Shown: positions 43,839-51,723 of the stretch, piece by piece
Numbering within the stretch: the stretch's first letter is position 1
How the letters are laid out: every line of letters starts with the position of its first letter
Source of the DNA: Lacrimispora xylanolytica
Lineage (GTDB): Bacteria; Bacillota; Clostridia; Lachnospirales; Lachnospiraceae
Direction: 5' to 3'
DNA length: 64,000 nt
Assembly (NCBI RefSeq): GCF_026723765.1
Contig: NZ_CP113524.1
Coordinates: 1,101,001-1,165,000 of the forward strand
Made by a program: the position numbers and the translations under genes
Notes under the pieces: generated by a model
Seen by the model: the letters and a program-made list of their open reading frames with translations, nothing else
Databases searched by the model: none
Told to the model about the DNA's origin: nothing

Positions 43839-44913
43839 ACAAATGTTAGAAGAATCATTAAAAACCATACGTACAGGAGAGATCGTCACTGGTAAAGTCA
43901 TCGACGTAAAAGAAGATGAAATCGTCTTGAATATAGGTTACAAGTCTGATGGCATCATCCCGCGTAGCGAGTACACGGATGACCAGAATTTAAATCTTAC
44001 CACCGTTGTACAGGTTGGAGAAGAGATGGAAGCCAAAGTTACTAAGGTAAACGATGGTGAAGGTCAGGTTGCTTTATCCTACAAGAGACTTGCAGCAGAC
44101 AGAGGCAACAAGAAGCTGGAAGAAGCATTCGAAAACCACGAAGTATTAACTGCAAAAGTTGCACAGGTCCTTGACGGCGGTTTAAGCGTTGTTGTAGAAG
44201 GTGCAAGAGTATTCATTCCTGCAAGCCTTGTTTCTGATACTTATGAGAAGGATTTATCTAAATATGCAGATAAAGAAATCGAATTCATCATTACAGAATT
44301 CAATCCTAAGAGAAGAAGAATCATCGGCGACAGAAAGCAGCTTATGGTTGCTAAGAGAGCAGAATTACAGAAAGAATTATTCAGCAGAATCCATACCGGT
44401 GATATTGTAGAAGGAACCATTAAGAACGTAACTGATTTCGGTGCATTCATCGATCTTGGCGGCGCTGACGGTTTACTCCATATCTCTGAGATGAGCTGGG
44501 GCAGAGTAGAAAGCCCGAAAAAAGCATTCAAGGCTGGAGAGAAAGTTAAAGTTTTAATCAAAGACATTAACGGCGATAAGATCGCATTAAGCTTAAAGTT
44601 CCCTGAGACAAATCCATGGAAAGATGCTTCTGAGAAATATGCAGTAGGCAATGTGGTAACAGGAAGAGTTGCTCGTATGACAGACTTCGGCGCATTCGTT
44701 GAGTTAGAGCCAGGCGTAGATGCACTTCTTCATGTATCTCAGATTTCCAGAGAGCACGTAGAGAAGCCATCTGATGTACTTGCAATTGGTCAGGAAATCG
44801 AAGCAAGAGTCGTTGATTTTAACGAAGATGAGAAAAAGATCAGTTTAAGCATCAAAGCACTTCAGGCACAGGATGAAATTGAAGATGGTCCTGTATATTC
44901 TGACGAAGCTTAA
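43819..44913 (+). CDS. rpsA: 30S ribosomal protein S1, four S1 domains
   Basis: 364 aa. Four S1 RNA-binding repeats begin near residues 17, 100, 190 and 275; the last two are the most canonical (VTDFGAFIDLGGADGLLHISEMSW; MTDFGAFVELEPGVDALLHVSQ). Shorter than the six-repeat enterobacterial S1. GAGGAGGT inside ispH precedes the ATG, so translation starts anew after or during ispH. Confidence 0.94.
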   Translation: MSELSFEQMLEESLKTIRTGEIVTGKVIDVKEDEIVLNIGYKSDGIIPRSEYTDDQNLNLTTVVQVGEEMEAKVTKVNDGEGQVALSYKRLAADRGNKKLEEAFENHEVLTAKVAQVLDGGLSVVVEGARVFIPASLVSDTYEKDLSKYADKEIEFIITEFNPKRRRIIGDRKQLMVAKRAELQKELFSRIHTGDIVEGTIKNVTDFGAFIDLGGADGLLHISEMSWGRVESPKKAFKAGEKVKVLIKDINGDKIALSLKFPETNPWKDASEKYAVGNVVTGRVARMTDFGAFVELEPGVDALLHVSQISREHVEKPSDVLAIGQEIEARVVDFNEDEKKISLSIKALQAQDEIEDGPVYSDEA

Positions 44914-44938
44914 ACATAATAAGATATATGACAGATAA

Positions 44939-44966
44939 GGAAGTGGAGCCATCCACTTCCTTTTTT
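44939..44966 (+). terminator. Terminator after rpsA
   Basis: GGAAGTGGA-GCCA-TCCACTTCC followed by six T. Confidence 0.92.
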
Positions 44967-45003
44967 GAGTCCAATAAAAGGAATGAAAGAGAAAGGGGAA
45001 CTT

Positions 45004-47061
45004 ATGAAAAGAACCATCAGCTTATTCCTGGCACTTGTTCTGGCACTGTCATTTATCTTAAGTGGATGCAGCAAAAAAAAGGAGGCTGACCCGGAGGAAA
45101 CAAAGGCCCAGCCGGTCAATGTCTCCGGAACAGCAGAAAGTGCCCAGTCGGAAGAAGAAAGAAAGGCCCTGGCAACGGATTACTATGATTATGTGAATCA
45201 AAAGGTGCTCAGTGAAAAAGAAATCTCAAAGGATTCCAATCAATGGAGCTATTTTTATGATTTGGATAAGAAGTCCTATGATATTTTAGATGGTGTACTA
45301 AAAAGTGCAGTCAATGACCGGGCAAATGCAAAGATAGGGTCCATCCAGCAGAAAATTGGGGATTTCTATCTGACAGCTCTTGATATGGAAGGAAGAAAAA
45401 ATGCCGGTCTTCAACCATTGAACCCTTATATTGACAGTATCAGAGATGCAAAAAGTGTATCAGAATATATGAAGGCATTGGGAACGGTTTATTCCGACTT
45501 AGGAGTTGGGAGCCTCATTCTTCCCCAGTGGTATGAGGATATGAAGGATTCCAGCCGCTATGCACTCTATCTAAACGGAGCAGATATTGGACCTGGAAAG
45601 GAAACTCTGGAAGATGAGTCCTTATCAGAACTTCTAAAGAATTACCAGGCCTATATAGAAAAGATCATGGAAAGCTCTGGCCTAAGCCAGGAGGATGCGA
45701 AAAAAGCGGGAGCAGATATCCTGGCATTTCAAAAGGATCTGGCTAAGAGTGCCCTTCCTTTAAGCAAACAAGGGGACCCGGAAATCATCTATAACCCTTA
45801 CACACCTGAGATGTTAAAGGAGATGTTCCCAGACGGCACCATAGACATATTCCTGCAGGCAGCCGGACTTTCAAAGCAGCCAGGCCTTGTGGTAACAGAA
45901 CAAGAACAGTTAAAGAAAATCAGCGGATATTTAAACGAAGAGTTTCTGCCTCTTCTTAAAAATTACGCGGTATTTAGCCTCATCAATGATTTTGCCGGGT
46001 ATCTGACTCCTGAGATTCGGGATAACTATATGAACTGGCACAAAATCCAGAATGGTATAAAGGAAACAAAATCCGATGAGAAGCTGGCAAGTGAGATGAC
46101 TCAGGATATGCTTGGTTTTGAATTTGGCCGCCTCTATGTGGAGAAATGCTTTTCAGAAAAAGACAAAGAAGCCATTAAGGCCATGGCAGAAACCATCATT
46201 GATACCTATAAGAAGCAAATCATGGCTCTGGACTGGATGGGGGAAAAGACGAAAGAAGCAGCGGTGAAAAAGCTGGACCATATGACCCTTAAAATAGGCT
46301 ATCCCGACCAATGGCCAGATAATTATAAAAACGCAGAAGTCTTGTCTTCAGAACTGGGAGGAAGTCTTATAGGCAATGTCCTCTCCCTGCTAAAAGCAAG
46401 GAATGAGGTGGAAAAAGAGAAGGTGAAAAAGCCGGTGGATAAAGGGGAATGGGCCATGACACCTCAGACGGTCAACGCCTATTATAACCCCACGGGAAAT
46501 GAAATCGTATTTCCGGCCGCCATATTACAGCCTCCCTTTTATGATTCCAATGCGTTATACGCTTCCAATCTGGGAGGAATTGGTATGGTCATTGCCCATG
46601 AGGTCAGCCACGCCTTTGATTCTTCCGGCTCCCAATACGATGAAAATGGAAATTATCATGTATGGTGGACAGAGGAAGACCGAGCCAAATTTAAAGAGCT
46701 GGCCAGTCAGGTGGAAGCTTATTATGACAGCCAGGAGGGATATGAGGGCCGCCATGTAAACGGTGCCCAGACCTTAAATGAAAACATCGCTGACTTAGGG
46801 GCTCTGGCCAGCATTACAAGCATTGCAGGAGACGACAAAGAAGCCCTGCGCCATCTGTTTCGGCAGTATGCCACCATCTGGGCCTCTAAATACACGCCTG
46901 AGGCCATGATTAAGAGACTTAACACAGATGTCCATTCCCCGGCAAAGGTGAGGGTGAACGCAGTGTTAAGTGCCACAGATGGTTTTTACTTCGCTTATCC
47001 CGAGATCAAGGAGACAGATGGTATGTACGTCCCCCCGGAGAAACGGGTGAAGATCTGGTAG
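45004..47061 (+). CDS. M13-family metallopeptidase lipoprotein
   Basis: 685 aa. Lipoprotein signal ending LSGC, then an M13 (neprilysin/PepO-like) fold. The zinc site is HEVSH at 532-536 with Glu593 and Asp597 in NENIADLGAL; NAYYNPTGNEIVFPAAILQPP is the usual substrate region. It would sit on the outer face of the membrane and cut peptides. ATG 45004 follows AAAGGGG; the longer reading from 44965 would begin inside the terminator. Confidence 0.92.
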   Translation: MKRTISLFLALVLALSFILSGCSKKKEADPEETKAQPVNVSGTAESAQSEEERKALATDYYDYVNQKVLSEKEISKDSNQWSYFYDLDKKSYDILDGVLKSAVNDRANAKIGSIQQKIGDFYLTALDMEGRKNAGLQPLNPYIDSIRDAKSVSEYMKALGTVYSDLGVGSLILPQWYEDMKDSSRYALYLNGADIGPGKETLEDESLSELLKNYQAYIEKIMESSGLSQEDAKKAGADILAFQKDLAKSALPLSKQGDPEIIYNPYTPEMLKEMFPDGTIDIFLQAAGLSKQPGLVVTEQEQLKKISGYLNEEFLPLLKNYAVFSLINDFAGYLTPEIRDNYMNWHKIQNGIKETKSDEKLASEMTQDMLGFEFGRLYVEKCFSEKDKEAIKAMAETIIDTYKKQIMALDWMGEKTKEAAVKKLDHMTLKIGYPDQWPDNYKNAEVLSSELGGSLIGNVLSLLKARNEVEKEKVKKPVDKGEWAMTPQTVNAYYNPTGNEIVFPAAILQPPFYDSNALYASNLGGIGMVIAHEVSHAFDSSGSQYDENGNYHVWWTEEDRAKFKELASQVEAYYDSQEGYEGRHVNGAQTLNENIADLGALASITSIAGDDKEALRHLFRQYATIWASKYTPEAMIKRLNTDVHSPAKVRVNAVLSATDGFYFAYPEIKETDGMYVPPEKRVKIW

Positions 47062-47070
47062 TGAAGCATG

Positions 47071-47098
47071 AAAAAAGGACCGTAACAGGTCCTTTTTT
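47071..47098. terminator. Bidirectional terminator
   Basis: AAAAAAGGACC-GTAACA-GGTCCTTTTTT, symmetrical and between convergent genes. Confidence 0.9.
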
Positions 47099-47460
47099 TA
47101 ATTAATATGTTTTTTCAGTGCGTCAAAGCTTTCCTTGCTGATGACATGCTCGATTCGGCAGGCATCTTCGTCAGCGATTTCTCTGGATACTCCAAGGGTA
47201 ACAAGCCAATTGGATAGAAGTTCATGTCTTTCATAGATCATCTCTGCAATCGCCCTGCCTTCTTCCGTCAGATATATAAATCCTTCTTTTGTAACCGTAA
47301 TGTGATTTCGTTCACGAAGATGTTTCATAGCAACGCTGACACTGGATTTTTTAAAACCAAGCTCTTCCGCTACATCCACAGATCTTACCACAGGTCGTGT
47401 CTTGCTTAATACAAGTATGACTTCCAGGTAGTTTTCTGATGATTCATTGGTATGCATCAT
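47098..47460 (-). CDS. Short DtxR/MntR-family metal-dependent repressor
   Basis: 120 aa: winged helix (about 25-70) plus the metal-binding dimer helices, with no C-terminal SH3 domain. Candidate ligands are Glu13, His79, Cys101, Glu104 and His105. The Cys-x-x-Glu-His pattern resembles iron-sensing DtxR/IdeR rather than manganese-sensing MntR. Divergent from the feo operon, whose promoter carries a DtxR-like palindrome. ATG 47460 follows TGAGGTG; the GTG at 47469 lies inside that site. Confidence 0.88.
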   Translation of the reverse strand: MMHTNESSENYLEVILVLSKTRPVVRSVDVAEELGFKKSSVSVAMKHLRERNHITVTKEGFIYLTEEGRAIAEMIYERHELLSNWLVTLGVSREIADEDACRIEHVISKESFDALKKHIN

Positions 47461-47556
47461 TAGCGTCACCTCAATCTAAAATAGTTATTTTAGTATATCA
47501 TACCGATGACATAACATCAAATAAAAATTTATTGATAAAAAATATTAATAAAGATA

Positions 47557-47585
47557 TTGACAACTTCCCTGGGTTAGCATATACT
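47557..47585 (+). promoter_or_regulatory. feo operon promoter
   Basis: TTGACA (47557-47562), 17 bases, TATACT (47580-47585), a near-consensus vegetative promoter. Confidence 0.85.
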
Positions 47586-47589
47586 AACC
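47572..47589 (+). promoter_or_regulatory. DtxR-type operator over feo promoter
   Basis: GGTTAG-CATATA-CTAACC, perfect 6+6+6 inverted repeat that covers the -10 of the feo promoter. Binding would block polymerase when iron is plentiful. Confidence 0.8.
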
Positions 47590-47643
47590 TACAGGAAATG
47601 GAATTGATTATCAATAAATATAAAAGAAAGAAGATGACGAAGG

Positions 47644-47856
47644 ATGCCCTTGACAATGGTAAAAGCTGGAGAACCAAATGTAATCCGTAAAGTCGGAGGA
47701 AAAGAAGAAACAAGACGGTTTTTAGAGAACCTGGGATTTGTTACAGGTGGAGTTGTGACTGTTGTTTCTGAAATCGGAGGAAATATGATTGTTAATGTAA
47801 AAGATTCCAGAGTGGCAATCGGAAGAGATATGGCCAATAAGATTATTGTAGGCTAG
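47644..47856 (+). CDS. feoA: FeoA domain protein (first copy)
   Basis: 70 aa, SH3-like FeoA fold: RRFLENLGFVTGGVVTVVSEIGGNMIVNVKDSRVAIGRDMANKIIV. FeoA assists the FeoB ferrous iron transporter. First gene after the iron-regulated promoter; a second FeoA gene follows 16 bases later. Confidence 0.9.
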   Translation: MPLTMVKAGEPNVIRKVGGKEETRRFLENLGFVTGGVVTVVSEIGGNMIVNVKDSRVAIGRDMANKIIVG

Positions 47857-47872
47857 AGAAGGAGAAAAGAAG

Positions 47873-48091
47873 ATGACATTAAAGGAAATCCCAGTAGGAA
47901 AAACAGTCAAGGTTACCAAGCTGACAGGTGAGGGCCCTGTGAAACGAAGAATCATGGATATGGGCATCACAAAAGGCGTGGACATTTTTGTAAGGAAGGT
48001 CGCACCTCTTGGGGATCCGGTTGAAGTCACCGTAAGAGGATATGAATTATCCCTTCGCAAGGCTGATGCGGAAATGATTGTTGTGGAATAA
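47873..48091 (+). CDS. feoA: FeoA domain protein (second copy)
   Basis: 72 aa. MTLKEIPVGKTVKVTKLTGEG, RRIMDMGITKGVDIFV and GDPVEVTVRGYELSLRKADA are classic FeoA stretches. Only moderately like the first copy, so the two are old paralogues, a common arrangement in clostridia. Confidence 0.92.
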   Translation: MTLKEIPVGKTVKVTKLTGEGPVKRRIMDMGITKGVDIFVRKVAPLGDPVEVTVRGYELSLRKADAEMIVVE

Positions 48092-48096
48092 TTTTT

Positions 48097-48125
48097 TTTA
48101 CAGATGAGTTAGGTAAAACTAATAC
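48097..48125 (+). promoter_or_regulatory. Internal promoter with DtxR-type operator before feoB
   Basis: TTTACA (48097-48102), 17 bases, TAATAC (48120-48125), with AGTTAG-GTAAAA-CTAATA (48107-48124) in the spacer and -10. It is a degenerate version of the same operator, suggesting feoB has its own iron-controlled start. Confidence 0.5.
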
Positions 48126-48163
48126 CAAACATATTAATGCTGACAGGCAGAAAGAGGTAGAGT

Positions 48164-50347
48164 ATGTCAATTAAGATTGCATTAGCAGGAAATCCAAACT
48201 GCGGAAAGACAACGCTGTTTAATGCGCTTACGGGATCAAATCAGTTTGTGGGGAACTGGCCCGGCGTTACGGTTGAGAAAAAGGAAGGAAAGTTAAAGGG
48301 TCATAAGGATGTTATCATCATGGATCTTCCTGGAATTTATTCCCTTTCTCCCTATACTCTGGAAGAAGTAGTAGCCAGAAACTACTTAATCGGAGAGAGG
48401 CCGGATGCGATTCTTAATATCGTGGACGGAACCAACATCGAACGTAACCTTTACTTATCCACCCAGCTGATGGAACTTGGAATTCCAGTCATTATGGCTA
48501 TCAACATGATGGATATCGTTGAGAAAAACGGAGACAAGATACATATCAGCAAATTAAGCCAGAAGCTGGGCTGTGAAGTTGTAGAAATCTCCGCTTTAAA
48601 GGGAACTGGTATCTCTCAGGCCGCGGAAAAAGCAGTTGCATTAGCCAATGGAAAGAAAAATACAGTTCCGGTACACAAATTTCAGGCGGAGCTTGAAAGC
48701 GTATTGGATTCCATCGAGGAAAAGTTAGGAAACGATGTGCCAGAAGAGCAGAAACGTTTCTTTGCAATTAAGCTTTTAGAAAAAGACAGTAAGATCGAAA
48801 CCCAGTTAAAGCGGGTACCGGATGTATCAGAAGAAATCACCTTAATTGAACGTGAGATGGACGATGATACGGAAAGCATTATTACCAATGAGCGGTATGT
48901 GTACATCTCTTCCATTATCAATGAGTGCTACACAAGAAGCAAACGGGATAAGCTTACAATATCTGATAAGATCGACCGGATTGTTACCAACCGGTTTCTT
49001 GCTCTGCCTATTTTTGCGGCTATCATGTTCCTCGTATACTATGCATCTGTAACTACCGTCGGCGGCTGGGCTACGGACTGGACCAATGATAACCTGTTTG
49101 GTGAAGGCTTTTCCTTCTTTGGCCTTGATGTTCCAGGAATTCCAGTCATAGCAGAAAACATCCTGGTTGCAGTGGGTTGTGCAGACTGGCTTCAGGGATT
49201 GATTTTAGATGGTATTATCGCTGGTGTGGGCGCTGTTCTTGGCTTCGTACCTCAGATGTTAGTACTTTTTATATTCCTTGCTTTTCTTGAGAGCTGCGGA
49301 TATATGGCAAGAGTTGCGTTCATTATGGACCGTATCTTCCGTAAATTCGGTCTTTCTGGAAAATCCTTCATTCCAATGTTGATCGGCAGTGGCTGTGGTG
49401 TTCCTGGTATCATGGCTTCCCGTACCATTGAAAATGATCGTGACCGTAAGATGACTATCATGACAACTACTTTTATTCCATGTAGTGCCAAGCTTCCGAT
49501 TATTGCTCTGATCTCAGGTGCGTTGTTCGGAGGAGCTGCCTGGGTAGCTCCAAGTGCTTACTTTGTTGGAATTGCAGCAATTATCTGTTCCGGTATCATT
49601 TTAAAGAAGACAAAGATTTTCTCCGGCGATCCGGCTCCCTTTGTTATGGAGCTTCCGGCATATCACATGCCTACAGTAGAAAATATTTTAAGAAGCATGT
49701 GGGAACGTGGCTGGTCCTTTATTAAGAAGGCTGGTACCATCATCCTTCTTGCAACCATCGTAGTATGGTTTACCTCATACTTTGGCTGGGTGGACGGACA
49801 GTTCAGACTTCTTGATACCCTTGAACTTGATCACAGCATCCTGGCAGCAGTGGGAAGTACCATCAGCTGGTTATTCGCTCCTCTTGGCTGGGGCAACTGG
49901 AAAGCAGCTGTCGCTGCGATCACAGGCCTGATCGCAAAAGAGAACGTAGTAGGAACCTTTGGTATTCTTTACGGTTTTGCAGAAGTGGCAGAAGACGGAA
50001 GCGAAATCTGGGGAACTCTTGCAGGAAGCATGACTTCTATCGCTGCTTATTCCTTCCTGGTATTTAATCTTCTCTGCGCTCCCTGCTTTGCTGCTATGGG
50101 TGCCATCAAACGAGAGATGAACAGCGCCAGATGGTTCTGGTATGCAGTAGGTTACCAGACGCTCCTCGCTTATGTAGTGGCTCTTTGCGTTTACCAGATT
50201 GGTACACTCATTACCACAGGAAGCTTTGGAGTATTTACAATCGTTGCATTTGCATTGATTGCAGGATTTATCTTCCTTCTGGTAAGACCAGGCAAAGACA
50301 GTAAAGTTTCAAAAGCAAATTTTAAAAGTGTGGCAGGCGCCAAATAA
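48164..50347 (+). CDS. feoB: Ferrous iron transporter FeoB
   Basis: 727 aa. N-terminal GTPase with G1 GNPNCGKTT (9-17), NWPGVTVEKKEG, DLPG and NMMD, then a helical spacer and a C-terminal membrane region with two Gate motifs (GSGCGVPGIMASRTI around 410; the APCFAAMGAIKREM stretch near 650). It imports Fe(II). Full length. Confidence 0.96.
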   Translation: MSIKIALAGNPNCGKTTLFNALTGSNQFVGNWPGVTVEKKEGKLKGHKDVIIMDLPGIYSLSPYTLEEVVARNYLIGERPDAILNIVDGTNIERNLYLSTQLMELGIPVIMAINMMDIVEKNGDKIHISKLSQKLGCEVVEISALKGTGISQAAEKAVALANGKKNTVPVHKFQAELESVLDSIEEKLGNDVPEEQKRFFAIKLLEKDSKIETQLKRVPDVSEEITLIEREMDDDTESIITNERYVYISSIINECYTRSKRDKLTISDKIDRIVTNRFLALPIFAAIMFLVYYASVTTVGGWATDWTNDNLFGEGFSFFGLDVPGIPVIAENILVAVGCADWLQGLILDGIIAGVGAVLGFVPQMLVLFIFLAFLESCGYMARVAFIMDRIFRKFGLSGKSFIPMLIGSGCGVPGIMASRTIENDRDRKMTIMTTTFIPCSAKLPIIALISGALFGGAAWVAPSAYFVGIAAIICSGIILKKTKIFSGDPAPFVMELPAYHMPTVENILRSMWERGWSFIKKAGTIILLATIVVWFTSYFGWVDGQFRLLDTLELDHSILAAVGSTISWLFAPLGWGNWKAAVAAITGLIAKENVVGTFGILYGFAEVAEDGSEIWGTLAGSMTSIAAYSFLVFNLLCAPCFAAMGAIKREMNSARWFWYAVGYQTLLAYVVALCVYQIGTLITTGSFGVFTIVAFALIAGFIFLLVRPGKDSKVSKANFKSVAGAK

Positions 50348-50366
50348 GTCGCGGTACACGTAGAAA

Positions 50367-50390
50367 GAGCCTGCATGAAGATGCAGGCTC
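50367..50390 (+). promoter_or_regulatory. Intercistronic hairpin after feoB
   Basis: GAGCCTGCAT-GAAG-ATGCAGGCTC, perfect 10-bp stem with a tetraloop and no T-run, so an mRNA stabiliser or processing site rather than a terminator. Confidence 0.6.
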
Positions 50391-50410
50391 AACATATGAG
50401 GAGGCTCATT

Positions 50411-50548
50411 ATGGGAACAGTGGTTGTACTCTTAGCCGTTATCGGCGCAGTTTCATTGGCAGTCAGAAGCATGGTCCGTGATAAGAAGAACGGAAAATCC
50501 ATTCAGTGCGGTCAGTCCTGTAAGGACTGCGGAGGACATTGCAGCTAA
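50411..50548 (+). CDS. FeoB-associated Cys-rich membrane protein
   Basis: 45 aa. One N-terminal membrane helix (about 3-19), a basic stretch RDKKNGK, and a tail CGQSCKDCGGHC with four cysteines that may bind Fe(II). This is the small Cys-rich protein often found after feoB in Firmicutes. GAGGAGG lies upstream of the ATG. Easily missed because of its size. Confidence 0.88.
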   Translation: MGTVVVLLAVIGAVSLAVRSMVRDKKNGKSIQCGQSCKDCGGHCS

Positions 50549-50596
50549 TCGATACCAATTAATAACGAATTAATACCAGTAAACGGAGGTGCCAAT

Positions 50597-51088
50597 ATGG
50601 AAAATCGTAATGTAATCAGTGAAAAAAGAAAAGTAACCGACTCCAGAAGCTATCGTACATCTAAAATGCAGAAGGACCTCATTATTGAGCGACTAAAGCA
50701 AAAAGGATGCAGAATAACTAAACAGCGCCTCACGCTGCTGGATATAATTCTGGAACATGAGTGCTCCAGCTGTAAAGAGATTTATTACAAAGCGTCGAGA
50801 GTGGATGAAAGCATTGGAGCTGCAACGGTTTACCGTATGGTAAATGTGCTGGAAGAGATCGGTGCCATCAGCAGAAAGAACATGTATAAGATTGCTTATT
50901 CAGAAACCTGCTCTATGGAAAATGCCTGCACAGTGATTCTTGACGATGAAACCACATATCATTTATCTGCAAAGAACTGGAATCTGGTAGTACGGGCAGG
51001 ACTATCCGCCTGCGGATATTTAAACGATCAGAAGATTTCTTCTATTTCCGTAAAGCCCTGCGAATGTGAACAGGCCGGATGCTACTAA
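50597..51088 (+). CDS. Atypical Fur-family regulator
   Basis: 163 aa. The winged helix matches Fur proteins (KGCRITKQRLTLLDIILEHECSSCKEIYYKA…GAATVYRMVNVLEEIGAI). The C-terminal half lacks the usual His-rich metal sites and the CxxC zinc pair, and instead ends CECEQAGCY. It may sense something other than a metal or use cysteine ligands. Last gene of the feo operon. GGAGGTG precedes the ATG. Confidence 0.82.
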   Translation: MENRNVISEKRKVTDSRSYRTSKMQKDLIIERLKQKGCRITKQRLTLLDIILEHECSSCKEIYYKASRVDESIGAATVYRMVNVLEEIGAISRKNMYKIAYSETCSMENACTVILDDETTYHLSAKNWNLVVRAGLSACGYLNDQKISSISVKPCECEQAGCY

Positions 51089-51116
51089 TTGACGGTTAGC
51101 CTTTGCTAACTAAAAG
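51089..51116 (+). promoter_or_regulatory. DtxR-type palindrome after Fur-family gene
   Basis: GGTTAG-CCTTTG-CTAACT (51094-51111), the same pattern as the feo operator. TTGACG (51089) and a weak TAAAAG (51111) could make a promoter 16 bases apart. No T-run follows, so it is not a terminator. The target is unclear because the next gene has its own promoter at 51194. Confidence 0.45.
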
Positions 51117-51193
51117 ACGAGTAAAACATAGGAATATAGGAACCAGATTGAAAGTGACAGCAGCCATTCAATACCCATTGGGACCCGGCCAGC

Positions 51194-51222
51194 TTGACAT
51201 TCCCGCTGGTTCGATGTATACT
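51194..51222 (+). promoter_or_regulatory. Promoter for thiamine-precursor operon
   Basis: TTGACA (51194-51199), 17 bases, TATACT (51217-51222). Confidence 0.85.
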
Positions 51223-51237
51223 TTCAAAGAAAATTAA

Positions 51238-51328
51238 AAAGGGGTGCTGGATGAAGTCCGGCTGAGATAAAACCGTCTTGTTTTAAACCCTGTAACCTGA
51301 TCTGGATAATGCCAGCGTAGGAAACTTT
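51238..51328 (+). ncRNA. TPP riboswitch (THI element)
   Basis: Conserved blocks in order: GGGGTGC, GGCTGAGA, ACCCTGTAACCTGATCTGG and ATAATGCCAGCGTAGGAA. A terminator follows at 51344. Thiamine diphosphate binding should switch the operon off. Confidence 0.97.
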
Positions 51329-51343
51329 CAGGCTCTGCCTGTT

Positions 51344-51374
51344 AACCCGCCCGGATATCCGGGCGGGTTTTTTC
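51344..51374 (+). terminator. TPP riboswitch expression-platform terminator
   Basis: AACCCGCCCGGAT/ATCCGGGCGGGTT stem followed by six T, directly after the aptamer. Confidence 0.92.
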
Positions 51375-51426
51375 ATACCAGCCCTACTGGGCATAACGCA
51401 CATAACAGGAAAAGGAGAGAACACAT

Positions 51427-51723
51427 ATGAATGCAAGCGTAGCAATTCAAACACTTCCAGAGGCTAAGAATGATGAGGATTTAATCCGTATTGTAGATGA
51501 AGTTATTGATTATATTAAAAGCACGGGACTGACTTATTATGTTGGGCCGTTTGAGACTGCCATTGAAGGAGATTATGATGAACTGATGGATATTGTAAAG
51601 GAATGCCAGCATATCGCCATTCGTGCAGGCGCTCCTTCTGTGGCCGCTTATATTAAAGTTACCTACCGGCCGGAAGGTGAGGTATTGACCATTGATAAGA
51701 AAGTCACAAAGCATCACCAATAA
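51427..51723 (+). CDS. Thiamine-binding protein, MTH1187/YkoF-like
   Basis: 98 aa, ferredoxin-like fold family (DUF77): MNASVAIQTLP, IVDEVIDYIKSTGLTYYVGPFETAIEGD and the IRAGAPSVAAYIKVTYRP ending. Relatives bind thiamine or its pyrimidine part. First gene under the TPP riboswitch. Confidence 0.88.
   Translation: MNASVAIQTLPEAKNDEDLIRIVDEVIDYIKSTGLTYYVGPFETAIEGDYDELMDIVKECQHIAIRAGAPSVAAYIKVTYRPEGEVLTIDKKVTKHHQ

Noticed and set aside
51094-51111. Terminator of the feo operon
   Set aside because: The palindrome is followed by AAAAG rather than T residues on the plus strand and no T-run on the other; it matches the operator pattern instead.
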